Under the pieces are notes generated by a model that saw only the letters and a list, made by a program, of their open reading frames with translations, did not search any database and had not been told where the DNA came from. This document shows positions 1 through 12,199 of a DNA stretch of 64,000 nucleotides, one piece after another. The stretch is from Sambucus nigra. Its lineage: Eukaryota; Streptophyta; Magnoliopsida; Dipsacales; Adoxaceae. The position numbers and the translations under genes were made by a program. The stretch lies in NCBI GenBank assembly GCA_949130495.1, contig OX422215.1:67347244-67411243 (forward strand). The letters run 5' to 3'. Every line of letters begins with the position of its first letter. Within the stretch, counting starts at the first letter, position 1.

Positions 1-855
1 ACTATGCATCAAGTTCAAAATAAAATCCTACCAACTACGGTTTGTCGGTCTACCAACTACGGTTGGTCAGTAAATAAAACCCTACCAACTACGGTTGGTC
101 GGTCTACCAACTACGGTTGGTCGGTAAATAAAACCCCACCAACTACGATTGGTCGGTCTACCAACTACGGTTGGTCGATAAATAAAATCCCACCAACTAC
201 GATTGGTCGGTCTCCCAACTATGGTTGGTCGATAAATAAAATCCCACCAACTACAGTTGGTCGGTCTACCAACTATGGTTGGTCGATAAATAAAATCCCA
301 CCTACGGTTGGTCGGTCTACCAACTATGGTTGGTCGGTAAATAAAATCCCAACAACTACGGTTGGTCGGTCTACCAACTACGTCTGGTCGATAAATAAAA
401 TCCTACCACTACGATTGGTCGGTCTACCAACTACGGTTGGTCGATAAATAAAATCCCACCAACTACGGTTGGTCGGTCTACCAACTATGGTTGGTCGATA
501 AATAAAACCCTACCAACTACGGTTAGTCGGTCTACCAACTACAGTTGGTCGATAAATAAAACCCCTACCAACTACGATTGGTCGGTCTACCAACTATGAT
601 TGGTCGATAAATAAAACCCCTACCAACTACGATTGGTCGATAAATAAAACCCTACCAACTACGATTGGTCGGTCTACCAACTACGGTTGGTCGATAAATA
701 AAATCCCACCAACTACGGTTGGTCGGTCTACCAACTATGGTTGGTCGATAAATAAAATCCCCTAACTACGGTTGGTTGGGGAATAAAAGTTCACCAACTC
801 TGGTTGGTCGGAAACAAATATCTTAATAAATTCTAGTTGGTCGATAAGCCAATTA
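1..855. repeat. 54-bp tandem array rich in short palindromes
   Basis: About 15 tandem copies of a 54-bp unit. Each unit holds two copies of the dyad ACCAACTACGGTTGGT (6-bp arms, 4-bp centre, usually tacg or tatg), separated by cggtct on one side and by cgataaataaaatccc on the other. The period is 54 bp between successive taaata blocks near 71, 125, 179 and 233. Copies near 600-660 and beyond 760 are shortened or degenerate. The array runs off the left edge. It lies upstream of the antisense gene and 3' LTR of a Tat-type retrotransposon, the same place as the array at 24947-26225 in the second Tat element, so I infer that it is internal to the element. Confidence 0.9.
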
Positions 856-1132
856 CAATCATCTCCAGTTGTTTAAATTAAACAGGATCATAAGATAAAG
901 GATGTTTTATCACATAAAGATCAGAGATTGATAAATCATTGCAATGAAATAAGCAACCAACAAGCAAAAACATTCTACAAATTATTTAGAATAAAATAAA
1001 ATGACAAAAGGCAAATTTTCATTCATACTAAGTAAAATTACAAATGACGTGAGAAATGTATTACCAAAAAATTTCATTCAAAACCAGAAGGATTACATAT
1101 GCTGTGGAAAGTAGAAATTATTACATAATATC
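856..1132. other. Spacer between array and antisense gene
   Basis: AT-rich sequence with no ORF or repeat that I can recognise. It probably belongs to the internal non-coding part of the Tat-type element and would hold the 3' end of the antisense transcript. Confidence 0.4.
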
Positions 1133-4100
1133 CTATTCTATTGGCTTCTTCTCTTCTGCCTTTGAAACAGGTTCTACTCCAGCAGGAGGATCGTCTAAGG
1201 CATAAGGGGAATTTATGAAATTCAGATCTCGAAGCATTCGAACATTCATCACTGATGGTCGATCAAGAAGATGCTCAGGGCGAGAAATATCAACGTTGGA
1301 ATGAAGACTATAGTCGCCAAGATATTTGGAGATTAAGCACTGAGGGATTGCCCAAGTAGGAATCCAGCTCATATCAAGTTTAAAAGGTGGCACGAGCAAC
1401 TCGAGCAATCCAGGGTTGTGATAATCCCATAGATAATGGCCCTGCTCCAATTTTAATACACCTAGTTCATTCAGCCATCCTTATTTATAACCCTCATTAT
1501 TCACTTGCTGGATTCAATCATCGAGATGGTAGAAGGATTCATTATAGCCAGCCATCCAAAAATCGCTAGGCTGTTTGTGGAATTGGTAAGTCAACCTTTC
1601 CAGCTTCTCATGGAGGTTCTTCATAAAAATTTCTTTATTATCCAAGACGGATCCTTGTGTGGAAAGTTGTTCGTTAAGGTCCAGAATCTTCTTGGACATC
1701 TCTTCCAGATCTTTATTATTTGCAACCAACTGAACTTCTTAATTTTTCAAAGATGCTTGAGTGCTCGCCTCTTCAATAGTTACCCGAGCAGCCCTTGCTC
1801 ATCCTCGAGAAGCTCTTGCTCGTCCGCGAGCAGATGTAGAGGGTCCCAACCTCTTTAAAGTTTCCAATTCGTCTCTCAAATTGGCATTTTCAACCTCCAT
1901 TAATGAGAAACCTTCGTCATTGACAGGGACCAAGGCTCCCGAGGTAGATGCTGCAGATTTTAGTTGGGATATTTCTCCTCGCAAGTTGTTATTTTCCTGC
2001 TCCAGAAATTTCGCGATCTGCCTATGCTCTTCAACCTTGGTCTTCAAAGTCCTCTCCTTAAAATCATAAGCAGAGAGTAACTTATCATATCCTTTGTCAG
2101 CATTTAGTTGTTGATTCTTTTTCTCATACCCCTGATGCAAAAGGGCAGAGGATTCCTTGTATTGTTGCTGAAGTTCCTCGATGGTACCCTGGAGATCTTC
2201 AATCATCTCATAATAAGCCACATTATTGACAACAGCTCGATCGAATAAGCATTTCAAATATTGGCAAGCTTCCACTGCTCGTTCAGAGGCATCTGAGCCC
2301 AGGATATAAAAAATTTATGATTCATCCAAGTATGTATGGCTAGCTTTGAAATATTCATTACATTTTTTCATCAACTCAGTATCGTGAGCTGACAAGAGCT
2401 CCATCCTGGCTATAAACTAGCAAAGAGAAGCAATAAATAGGATTACTAAATGATAAAGGCAGAGCAAGACAAAGAAAGTCAACATGAACAACAAAAACTC
2501 GAATTTTTATTCATCAAAAGACAAGTACAAGGTTCAGAGTTACATTCAAAAGAAATAATAAAATTAAAGCCCGAGAAACTTTACACCTTCTCCTTGTGTT
2601 TTGCGACTTCCTCAGAAGGCTGAGATGGGGAGGCTGGTTGCTCGGAGGATATTGGCAGTTGCTCGATAAAGGTACTGGTAGATTGAAGCTGCTCGATATG
2701 AGTAATAGTTGGTTGGGGCTTCTCATAGCGAAGTTCAACAGTAGGGACCTGATCCCCAACCATCATTGAAGACTCTTCAGAGGCAGCTTCGTCCTCTTAT
2801 TCTTTGCCAAGGGAAGGAGGAGGACCATGAACATGGCGCTAAAAAAGTTCAGAACTCTCTGAGACCTTTAACTCCTTCATAGCTGCAATCCATCCGTCCG
2901 TGAAGAATTTGAGGCTAGAAAAATCCAACTAAGAGGACATGGCAGCTAGGCCTTTGTTCCAACCTTTGTCCCAGCCAGCGCTAAAGGACTTTTTAACATC
3001 AAGTTTTCTCTTCATTTTCTCCGAGGAAATCCTCTCAGTAAGAAGTTCCTCGGTTGTCTTCAACTTTCCTTCTACCTCTACCTTCTGACGATCAGCTTCA
3101 TGAAGTCTACCAAGTTCCTCTTCAGCAGTTTTGAGCTTGGTCTCAAGCTCTCCAGCATTTTTGAGCTTTTCTTTAAGATTTTCATTTTTCTTCTTAAACT
3201 CTTTCATTTTCCTTCAAACTCCTAAGAGGCCTCCACAACTTTTTCTCTCTCTTGCTCGACGAACTTTAGTTGCTTCTCCCAGGCAACCTTATCTTCTTCA
3301 TATTTCTAACGAGAATCCTTAAAGGATTGAGTCAGACCTACAAAAGCCTCCTCCACACCTCCCGAGGAGCTCGAAGCTTTAAGAGCTTCATCCTTTTTCA
3401 AAATAGTATTGAAACATGTTACCAGCTGATAAGAAAAATAACTTCGAGTCAGTACAAGAATAGAACATTAAAAAATGAAAGTTTAGATTAGTAATACTTA
3501 CTGAGGTAATATGTTGAGCTACCAAGGTGGTAACTCTATCCCGAGAAAGAGTGTCTTTAAGACCTTGGATTTCTGGGATAATCCAAGACTTCACAAAGCC
3601 CATGGCAGAGCTCGGAGCAACAAAAGTGGGAACACCACTTCCAGCAGTTAAAGGCTAAGAGATAGGTTCATCCAGTTTATCCGAGGAACTTTTCTTTAAC
3701 CTCCTCATGGGAGAAGGAACATTCTCAACCAAGGATGTTGTCTTGGTCGGTGATATAACGATGACCTCGCTTGGAGGAGAAATAGCTACAACCTTGCTCG
3801 GAGCCACAAGGGGCTTCTCAATAATTTTCTTAGCAGCAGCGGGAGGGGGTGCATCATCTTTTCTTGTCCCTTCCTCAGGGACATCCTGCTTATTTCTCTT
3901 TACCTCCACATTGGCAGAGTCTGATTTTTCAAAGTATGAGGGAGCTCTTCTTCTCTTCATTCTGTCACTGAGAGGAATATTTTATTCAGGAGAGGAACCT
4001 TCAGAAGCTGGTGCTGGTTCTATGTCACTTATTACTAGACGAGCAGTAAAAGATGAAGTGTAACTCTTGTACTACAACAAGTACGAGGCTGATCTGATAT

Positions 4101-4870
4101 ATTCGTCAGCAACAGTTTGGTGCAAACTCCAGATAAGTTTGAAGTGCCTCAAATTGACATCAGTTTCTTTAGGAGATTTCTTTTTTCTATCAACTGTAAA
4201 TAAACAAAAATTAAAATGTCAATGACACATTTTATCAAACACAAAGAAAACATAATTGCAAAAATAAAATAAAATAAAAACAACCTATCCCATTGCCATA
4301 GGGATGGCATCTAGGATCCTGATACACATCATTTCCATTTAATAGAGCATGTTGCCAATTTTTTATAACAACCCCATGCTCGAAGTAATCTCTATTGGCA
4401 TCGGGGAGATTGACAACTAAAGCCCTATTTAAAAACCTAGTTTTTAAATAAAATGTGCTATCACTAACAACCCATCTATAACAAAACATAATTTTTGGAA
4501 TTCCTAAACGGGTTCCATGAATCTGATTAACCTATGGACTTTATTAACTATTCTCCATGTATTGGGAGCTATTTTTGCAGGTACCACGTCAAAATATTGA
4601 CAGAATTCCAAACACAAGGGGTTTCGAGGAAAAGAAAAGCCACATTCAGCTACAAAGAGACTGGGGAACCAATGTCCCTCAGCCAAACAAAAATAGTCAG
4701 AAGGCTCAGAAAGCTCTTCCAATATGACCCAGGAAGGAATAGAAAAATTAGAGCGAAATTTATCAAGCGACTCAATAAGATAAACCATGATGAACAAAAG
4801 AAATAAAAGAGAAGGAAGAAGATCTTACAGGAAAAAGATGAATCAAGTGACAACGAACAATGGAAGAAAC
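1133..4870 (-). pseudogene. Tat-element antisense accessory gene (gypsy-type transposon protein), broken
   Basis: A discontinuous coding region opposite in direction to the retrotransposon. The N-terminal exon (4797-4504) ends with the hallmark IAPNTWRIVNKV, preceded by a hydrophobic segment. It resembles the Pfam Transposase_28 'putative gypsy type transposon' family (PF04195). Further ORF pieces follow at 4489-4235, 3960-3655 (Lys/Pro-rich), 3207-2929, 2766-2581, 2275-1799, 1729-1514 and 1450-1133. The pieces at 3207-2929 and 2275-1799 are heptad-rich, highly charged coiled coils. Some gaps could be introns, but several breaks look like stops or frameshifts. Function is unknown. Similar antisense genes occur in Tat-lineage elements such as Grande1 and Retand. 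The paralogous gene at about 26430-28830 occupies the same position. Confidence 0.6.
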
Positions 4871-5196
4871 GAACGCACAAGATAGAGAAGAAGTGAAGAA
4901 GTTCTAAAGATGCAGATTTGAAAAAAGTAAAAGACGATCGAGTTTTCTGAAGCGTTTAAATACTTTACCTCGAGAATGGAGAAAGGAAATGATTACCAAG
5001 ATGGACGATTGCGTATCCGACGGCTAAAAAGAAGAAAAAGGAACGAAACACGAAGAGGTTATTAAAATTCAAAATACTTTAAAAAGCTTGATACTATGCA
5101 CTCAAAAAGGGGATATAAACACGAAAGATTGTCTAAAATCCATAAAAGTTTAGGTAGCGTAATGTTCCATACTTTTCTTCAACATCAAACTACAAA
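4871..5196. other. Non-coding region before the polypurine tract
   Basis: AT-rich stretch between the antisense gene's 5' end and the 3' LTR. It probably contains the promoter and 5' leader of the antisense gene, but I see no clear TATA box or other motif. Confidence 0.35.
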
Positions 5197-5213
5197 ACAT
5201 TGGGGGCTTCTAT
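5197..5213 (+). promoter_or_regulatory. Polypurine tract of the Tat element
   Basis: aaaacattgggggcttc immediately precedes the LTR's 5' TG. A G-run just upstream of the 3' LTR is the usual plus-strand priming site of LTR retrotransposons, and the Tat element at 20725 has a matching gggctgggggtgat at the same place. Confidence 0.65.
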
Positions 5214-5763
5214 TGATTCCAAATTTAGTATGGTGACGTGGACCAATTATGTGGAGACACGTGTCAACTTACATGGCACCCGTAAACATTTTTTAACAAC
5301 ACCTTGACCCCGAGGAACTCAATCTCCCCGACCAACTTATAACGCTCCGAGCAACAAGTGTTCTCCGAGAAACTCATGAATACCGAGCTACTTAGGCATT
5401 CCAAGAGCTCAGGCGGTCCGAGCTTCACCTCGTACAGATCATTTATAATCGAATAATTAAGAGGATTGAATGCACATAAAATGCTGATTATTATCATGCA
5501 GATGTGCACGCCTATTGGACAACTATGTTATATTCTCTCGCATGTGCAGCCTCAAGGCTATAAATACATTGTAACCTCCTCATTAGCAGAGGACTCGGAA
5601 TTTCTTGGTAAACCCATTATCGAGAATTCTGCAAACAGTCAGCAATAACACAAACAGTGGACGTAGGCCATTCTCTCAAGGCTGAACCACTTTAAAAATC
5701 TCTTGTCTTATTCATTTTTTATCTGTGATTAAATAATTAGAGATAATCAAATTTTTTACATCA
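5214..5763 (+). repeat. 3' LTR of the Tat element
   Basis: Starts TGATTCC after the polypurine tract and ends near ACATCA, about 550 bp. A TATA box (TATAAATA, 5559-5566) marks the probable U3 promoter. About 90 bp downstream is CAGTGGACGTAGGCC (from about 5655), then GGCTGAACCACTT; both motifs recur in the LTRs at 20725 and 29391. The 3' boundary is inferred from where viral RNase H-like sequence resumes (about 5764). No second copy is in the window, so the exact edge and the TSD cannot be confirmed. Confidence 0.65.
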
Positions 5764-6960
5764 ACATATATCTTGTTTTTGGATCAGTAAAAGTTCCAGA
5801 ACTGTATCTATAATTTTTTTTCTTTTTAGTCTGATGATCAATGGAAAAGTACACTCCTCCCCATTGCTTGTTTGAAGCATTTTTTTCTACTATAAGCTGG
5901 TCTTCAGCAGTAGACAATTCAAGTAGAGGAATATTCTTAATTGTTTCTTTGATATGTTTTATAATTTCAAAATCGTCTTTAGTCTATTTAAAAGGATTAG
6001 TCGTATCTGTTCCTTTTAATTTGGATGCTAAACTTTGTCTTTTTGAGGCAAGGTTCTTAATAAAGTTTGTATCATAATTAAGCAATCCTAAAAATGATTG
6101 TAATTATTTTTTTATCTCTAAGTTGGTCTGAAAAATCTAGAATCTTCTTGGTTATGTGTTCTGCTAAGGATAATTTTCCTTTAATAATATGAATTCCTAC
6201 AAAGTCTATTTCAGTGTGGAATAAATGCATTTTCTTTTTTGGAAATAAAAATTCCATATTTATCTAATTCTAAAATAATCTTCTTAAGATGGTCTACATC
6301 CTCTACTTTAGTCTTGCTAGCTATACGAATATCATCTATGTAAACAAGATAAAATTATGAGTAGGGTCTAAAGATAATATCCATTTGTCTTTGAAATACT
6401 TATGGGGCATTCAAGTGTCCAAATGGCATAATTAACTATTCATATTTTCTTTGGTGTTCCAAGTAATATTGTCTCGGTGCATCTTAATTTACAAGAAGCT
6501 TGACTTGTAATATTTAATCAATTGATTAAATTATTCTTATCAAGTATATTATAAGAATCAATTTCACAATTCTTATTAAGGTGTCTATAGTTTATGACCA
6601 TACGTCTTTTTCCTCTATTTCGTTCAAATTCATTTTGAAATTAGAAGGCAAGGATATTATGTAAGATTTTGTTTTCTTTAACAATCCCTAGTTTAATCAT
6701 TTTATCTATGTATTTTTTGAATTCTTCTCTATCTTGTTATGAATATACTTTCTTATAGGCTCCACCATTAATAGTGGCATCTGGGTTAATAGGAATAATT
6801 TCATAATAGCTTTGGTCTTTATCCCACTTAGCAATGAGATTTTCTCCTAAAGTAGGCTCTGATAATTGCCTAATCTTTTCTTTTTCTGCTTCTATATCCA
6901 TTTTCTTCTATTTGGATATAGCTTGGGCCTTTAATAAGGTGTGCTGGGATTGATATAGAA
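5764..6960 (-). pseudogene. Pararetroviral reverse transcriptase and partial RNase H
   Basis: The reverse transcriptase active site YIDD is read on the - strand at 6331-6342. It sits in a context of short motifs typical of caulimovirid polymerase, followed (leftwards) by the connection region and the beginning of RNase H (about 6080-5764). In life the enzyme copies pregenomic RNA to DNA. Multiple in-frame stops and shifts break the region, and the catalytic RNase H domain is truncated at the junction with the Tat LTR. It cannot be functional as it stands. Confidence 0.75.
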
Positions 6961-7399
6961 TTTCTCGTTGTATAAGTGCTATTTTCTTATAACACTTTTG
7001 GTCTGGACACTTACATTCTTTTTGTAAGGGATTTGTTATTTCTTGGGCTTCTTGTTGGTTTGTATGTCTAGGTCCACCATGTTTAGCTGAAGAACTCTGA
7101 TGGGTTATTTTGGGCTTAACCTATATAAGGTTGAAAGCAATCTTGTGATTAATTAGAGGAGAGATACTGTTAAACTCCTCTTCATTGCTAAGTAATATTT
7201 TATCATTATATTTGGTATAAGGATGATATTTACTAATGATTCCTTAGTCTAAAATAATGCTTCCTGTGAAACTAGGTCGGGGATCCATAATCCAAAACTG
7301 ATGATATACAGTTTTATTTGTTTGATTTCCTATTGTGAAGAAAATAGGAATTGTCCGAAAATATAAGGTAAATGGTCTCCAGTAGCTACCTTACCATGG

Positions 7400-7830
7400 A
7401 TCTCATGCTTAGTGTCTTGAAAATATTCTTCCGGGAATACATTAGCCTTTCAAATACTCTGCGAGCATCCTGTATCTATAAAAGATGAAAGTCTTTTAGT
7501 ATAATCTTTATGTTATATAAATAATTCTACAAAATAAACATTAGGTTTAGTAGAAATTCCTAAATTATTCTTTTCTAGAATAGATATTCCTTTTTTAGGT
7601 TTATCTATTAGTGTTAAGTCTTATGTACTACTTTCTGAGTACCTTTCTTCTAGGTCATAGGAAATTCCTTTTCCTTTTAGGTTTTCATTTCTTGTAATAT
7701 CTTATCTATATTTTTATCAATGTCTTGATAATATAGTTTAATATATTGATCCATTTTAGCATCATATTAGGTATTATAGTTTGCTCGAAATCAAGTTCTC
7801 CAACAACTTTCATGGTAGTGTAATTGACAA
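7400..7830 (-). pseudogene. Pararetroviral aspartic protease region
   Basis: An FIDTGCS motif, the D-T-G signature of retroviral-type aspartic proteases, is read on the - strand with its D-T-G codons at about 7468-7476. It lies between the coat region (right) and reverse transcriptase (left), as in caulimovirid polyproteins. The flanking frame has stops. The stretch 6960-7400, between protease and polymerase, has no recognisable domain. Confidence 0.6.
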
Positions 7831-8290
7831 ATAACACAAACCATAAATAATTATGTTTGTATGGTCTCAAAACATTCTACATAACTAAAGTCTTTCTTTC
7901 TACATTTCATTTTGAATGTGAAACAATGTTCTTTATTGTAATAACATCTAGGTATATATGTTAGTGAATCAGGATTACTAATTTTTCATCTTTTATATAA
8001 AAGCGGCTTAATATACACTTATACCAAGATTATTCAAAATCTATATAATCATCATCCTAATCAGTTTGCTTCATATATAAGTCTATAGTATCTTGAGAGT
8101 CTTCATACTCATCAGTATCACTATTAGAGTCTTATGAATCACTACCTGCATATGCACTATAGATATTTGTATTATCATCAATTTATATATCTGATATTTC
8201 TATAATATATAATATATCAAATTCTTCTTGATCTGAAAAATGTAATATTTTATTAATAATCTTAATACTCTCTTTATCCTTCTTGTTAGC

Positions 8291-9276
8291 ACAATCTTTA
8301 GAAAAGTTTCCTTCCTTGTTGCAAGTCCAACATTCTTTAGTTGAAGTCTTAAATTGATCTACTTCTTTTTCTTTCCTATAATTAGGAACTTTCTTATATT
8401 TGTTTGGATTCTTCTTAAAATACTGTCTTTGGTTAAATATATTTTTCTTAGCTATAAAATTTTGTTCTCTAAAGGTAATGGATGGTTTGAATTTATATTT
8501 TTTTGGAAAGCCTAAAGTCTTAGCCTTCTGTTTCTAATCTTGTTTATTCTTTTTGAATTTCCTTTCTTTAAATTCATTACCACACCCCCATTGTATTGGA
8601 GCAATGTTTCTTTCATTTTTAACTGGAGGAATCTATTTGAAAGTTTATTTAATTAACTTTCCTTAAGTTATATCTCGTCTTTTAGATATAACATAGTCTT
8701 TGGCAAAATTAATTCTTTCACCAATAGAGTTATTCTTGATTCTAGCAACTCCTTGCCAATTCCCTTATTCATTAATTAGAATTTATCCGATAGTTGGTAT
8801 ATTTCTAAAATATTCATCTATAAGGTCTCACCAAATTCTTTAACTTGGTAATATAGTTGTTCGTAATTATTTCGATATTCATTGATCTTATCTAATTTGA
8901 AAATACTAAGAAGAGCTAACTTAGTTTTTGCCAAGTCTTATTCATTAATTTGAGCTAAATTTCCAGCTATAATGAATTCTATCGTAAATAATTGGATATA
9001 TTCTTCAATTGATCTTTCATCTTGATGTTCTTTCATTTTTTCAACTTTAGTTATGGATTCTGCATCTGTATCCTGTCTTAGGCTGTCTAAATATTTTCTA
9101 GCAATTCCTCTAATGGATTACTCAGTGTATTGTTTACATGAACTTGTATCCCGTTGTTCATTAGATGCAAAACACATGTTCATTTTCTTATGCCATTCAT
9201 CTAAGGCTTTCTTTCTATCTTAAACATTATTTAAATTTAGGTATATTCTAACTGGGTGTATGGCTTGACTTGCCAT
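8291..9276 (-). pseudogene. Pararetroviral coat-protein-like region with zinc knuckle
   Basis: A potential start codon at 9276 (- strand) opens a region resembling the nucleocapsid part of caulimovirids. It ends in a cysteine motif at 8332-8291 with spacing C-x2-C-x4-N-x4-C. Retroviral-type knuckles normally have histidine where asparagine is read here, so one zinc ligand is lost. Several in-frame stops interrupt the region. A run rich in acidic residues and serine follows (8190-8030). Confidence 0.55.
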
Positions 9277-9479
9277 GGTCTTAACAGGAGTAAACTCGTG
9301 TCACTGGATGGAAAATCTTTTATATAATTAGGTTTAGTATTTACTAGAGTATTTGAATAAATAGGAATATTTATTCTTATGGGTTTACTGAAGAGTGTAG
9401 GAGCATTATTCAGCTTACTACTCGTTCCAATTTCCAGGTTAGCAGGACCTACCTGTGTAGCTGGAATTAATATTTCTTT

Positions 9480-9860
9480 TCATTCTTCCATTAATCTAGG
9501 GTTTTTAAGAAGTTCTTTCATATTATTAGATTCCTTTAATTTTAATATATGGTCTTGGAATATCATATTAAATATATCCTTATCTTGGAATCTAACATAA
9601 TGGCTTGTTTTAAGATGTTCTTTAAATGTCTTCATATCCAATTCTGAGGGTTTATGCCCAAAGTTCTGGATTCCAGCTTTTTCTTTAACAAAATATTTTT
9701 GTTCAAATGACCTTCTAGGTCTAATTACTGGATCTTGTCTTAATAAGCTAGATCTAGCCTTACTACTATATTCTCCTTCTGAGGGATATGGCTTTTCCCA
9801 TATTTCTATATCTAATTTCTTCAGTATGGAGACTTTTGCTAGTGATCTTAAGAAGACCAA
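9480..9860 (-). pseudogene. Pararetroviral ORF fragment, 126 codons
   Basis: Open - strand stretch in the same orientation as the viral polymerase, between the coat-like region and the probable movement-protein region. It is Lys/Glu-rich with no motif I can assign. It is kept as a viral piece because it is collinear with the other pieces. Confidence 0.45.
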
Positions 9861-9889
9861 ACTGGATAGTAATGTTTCCAGTTACATCG

Positions 9890-10703
9890 TCTTTATTAGT
9901 AAACAAGGGTTTATTTTGTATTATCTTAGTCTCTTGAAAATCTTGACAATCTCTAAAAAGTCTTAACTTTTTCTTTCATTGGTCTAGCATTTCTAATACT
10001 GTAAGTATGGTTTTAGTCTGAACTATTGGTTCTAATCAATATCTCTTCATTAAGTCTACCAGTAGGAATTCTCGATTTCATTATTCCATAGGGTAATTAG
10101 GAGAATTTCACATGGCTTTGGAATTCTATATTAATATTAGCATCTAGGATAGTCTTCATAGACAGTTTCATATAGGATTAGCTTAAAATGTTTGGGTGTG
10201 TCTATGATTACCGTAAATGCCAAAATGACATTAAAATATCTTATATTGTATGACATTTCTAATTGGGCTATCCCAATAAGTCTTTTCTCAAAATCGTTCC
10301 ACCCTTTATCTATTAAGCAATATAATACGTTGATATTATTTTGAGTTCTATGTAAACCTTGAATTCTTGCTTGAAAGAGTCCAAAGGTCAGGAACTGAAA
10401 TTTTCTATCTGTTCCTTTTGATTTTCACCATTCTAAGTCAAAGACTTGAAGCTCAGTATAGGACTTGTCTAACACATGATTTCTACAATGATAAGTTATG
10501 TTATAATTAGGAGTTTTGGGAGTGTCTCCTTCTTTAAACAAATCAATATATGTAACTGCTAGAAGTTGTCTATTATGTATGGAATCTTCTACAATTTTCC
10601 AGACAATTTCACCCAATTCTTGCCATTGAAGAGGGTTGGTGAAGTTTCTTTCTTTCCACCATGTTCTAACATTGGAGTATGAGTCCTTGAGTCTTTGGAT
10701 CAT
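9890..10703 (-). pseudogene. Possible pararetroviral movement-protein region
   Basis: Contains an open stretch of 92 codons (10703-10425) and then broken frames to about 9890. Position 5' of the coat-like region is where the 30K-type movement protein lies in many caulimovirids. The hydrophobic/charged alternation is compatible with that, but I see no diagnostic motif. The assignment is by position only. Confidence 0.35.
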
Positions 10704-10844
10704 AAAATTATTATCTCCAATATTTGAGATAGGGCTAGATATCTTACTGGTTTTATCTAGTCCATCGTTTATAATTCTTATAGATATGGGTTTTCCTTTA
10801 TTAGTTTCTATATAAGGGGATTCTCTAAATTTACAGGTGATTAC

Positions 10845-11243
10845 CTATTTTTGTTCAAGTATTTTTTTAGTTCTTTCTAAAGAGTCTGAATAATATTTTT
10901 GTCCTTTTATCTGACCAAGGATTTCTTCTTTAAAGAGATTATTTTCTCTTCTTGTATTTTCATTAATATCTTCATTTCGATTAGCAAGAGAATTAATAAT
11001 ATTTTTAATATAGTATTTTACTTTAGTATCTTCTACTTCTTGTTGCACAGATTCCTGTGTCATTCTATCTTTAATAAATTCTACTAATTTTTTTATTTTA
11101 TCTAAACGTGTTAGAATAAAGGGTGAGTCTAATTCTTCTTGGGAAGGTTTACTATATATAAAATTAATTCCCTTCATAATTTCTTCATATCTTTCTTTTA
11201 CTTGAGCAATATTAAGTCTAAGTTCATTAACAATACTATCCAT
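10845..11243 (-). pseudogene. Pararetroviral coiled-coil ORF
   Basis: A 132-codon open stretch beginning with ATG (- strand), rich in Lys, Glu, Ile and Asn with heptad-like spacing. It lies near the 5' end of the viral unit, where several caulimovirids encode small coiled-coil or virion-associated proteins. It continues to the right as broken frames up to about 12100. Confidence 0.4.
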
Positions 11244-12126
11244 TCTGGATAGGTTATGGCTTTCTATATTATTAAGATAATTGGCTAAATTCTGTTGAAA
11301 TTTAACAAAGTCTGTATAAAAGGAGGTTTACCCTTCTGTCTTAGCCTTTAAATCTAATTGTAAGTCTTTGACAAAGATACTATTGTAGCCTTGTGTGGCT
11401 GTTATATAATGTTGAGATTAAATTTAATCTCTCAAGTATAAGTCTTGATGCTTTAGCAACATTCGCAATATCATTTTCATTTATCTGGTAATAAAATATT
11501 TCGTCACTTATCTTTTCTAAAATTATTTGGTAAAAATCGGCCAAAGTCTGAATGGAGAGATTTCCAAGTACCTCATTCCAGTCTGACTTAACTATTTCTA
11601 TTAGGAATATAATTTTCTAATCTTGGAATAAGTTTGGCTTGTTCTTTGATGAGCTTGACTAACTCACTTTCTTGGTTTCTTGTCAGAATTTTAAGTTATG
11701 AACTTTCATTGTTAAGGACTTCAATGTGATCAGTCTTAGTATTTATTTCTTGTAATACTTGTATAAGGTCTATGGAGATTTGACTGTCTATTTCTTATAT
11801 TTCTTTTAAGATATTTTTATCTATGTTTCTAGGGATTTGAAGTATGTGGATAATTGTCTCAAAATAAGGAGGATACACTTATTTTGGTCTAGTATGCTAT
11901 TGATAGCACTAGCAGTAACTTGCCTGTTGTATGCGTGTTTTGTTGGGGATGTGTTCAACGTGTGAACAACCCTCTATGTGTGAGGTCAAGTAACCTTCTG
12001 GGTCTAAATCAGTTACAGGGATGGGTTGGTAGTTGGTATGGGTTCAAAATATCTTTGTAAATGCATGAGATAAATCTCAAGGGTATTAAAGTCTTTTACT
12101 AATGTAGGTCTGAAAGGAGCGTTCTT

Positions 12127-12139
12127 GGCTCTGATACCA
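12127..12139 (-). promoter_or_regulatory. tRNA-Met primer-binding site of the pararetrovirus
   Basis: TGGTATCAGAGCC on the - strand, the conserved minus-strand priming site of Caulimoviridae, complementary to the 3' end of initiator tRNA-Met. There is no LTR boundary beside it, unlike the Gypsy and Copia sites in this window. It marks the 5' start of the viral unit. Confidence 0.7.
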
Positions 12140-12199
12140 ATTTTGATTCTCTCTACACAGTTGGATTAGTTATGAGTTTCTCTCTTCTTTCTTAAATTT

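Larger units (their letters stand above)
1..5763 (+). mobile_element. Tat-lineage Gypsy LTR retrotransposon, 3' part only
   Basis: Partial element on the + strand whose 5' LTR, gag and pol would lie left of the window. The visible order is tandem array (1-855), antisense accessory gene (about 1133-4870, - strand), polypurine tract (about 5197-5213) and 3' LTR (5214-5763). This order matches the full-length element at 20725-30324. The LTR shares the motif CAGTGGACGTAGGCC and a following GGCTGAACCACTT with that element's LTRs. An accessory gene antisense to gag-pol and variable tandem repeats near the 3' end are known traits of Tat/Ogre/Retand-type elements. The right edge sits inside an endogenous pararetrovirus, so this element most likely inserted into the viral DNA. 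Confidence 0.75.

Noticed and set aside
4..447. 147-codon ORF at the left edge
   Set aside because: It translates the 54-bp tandem repeat (18 codons per unit). The open frame follows from the period.
1..855. CRISPR-like look of the regular palindromic repeats
   Set aside because: Spacers between the dyads are nearly identical, the setting is a plant retrotransposon, and there are no cas genes.
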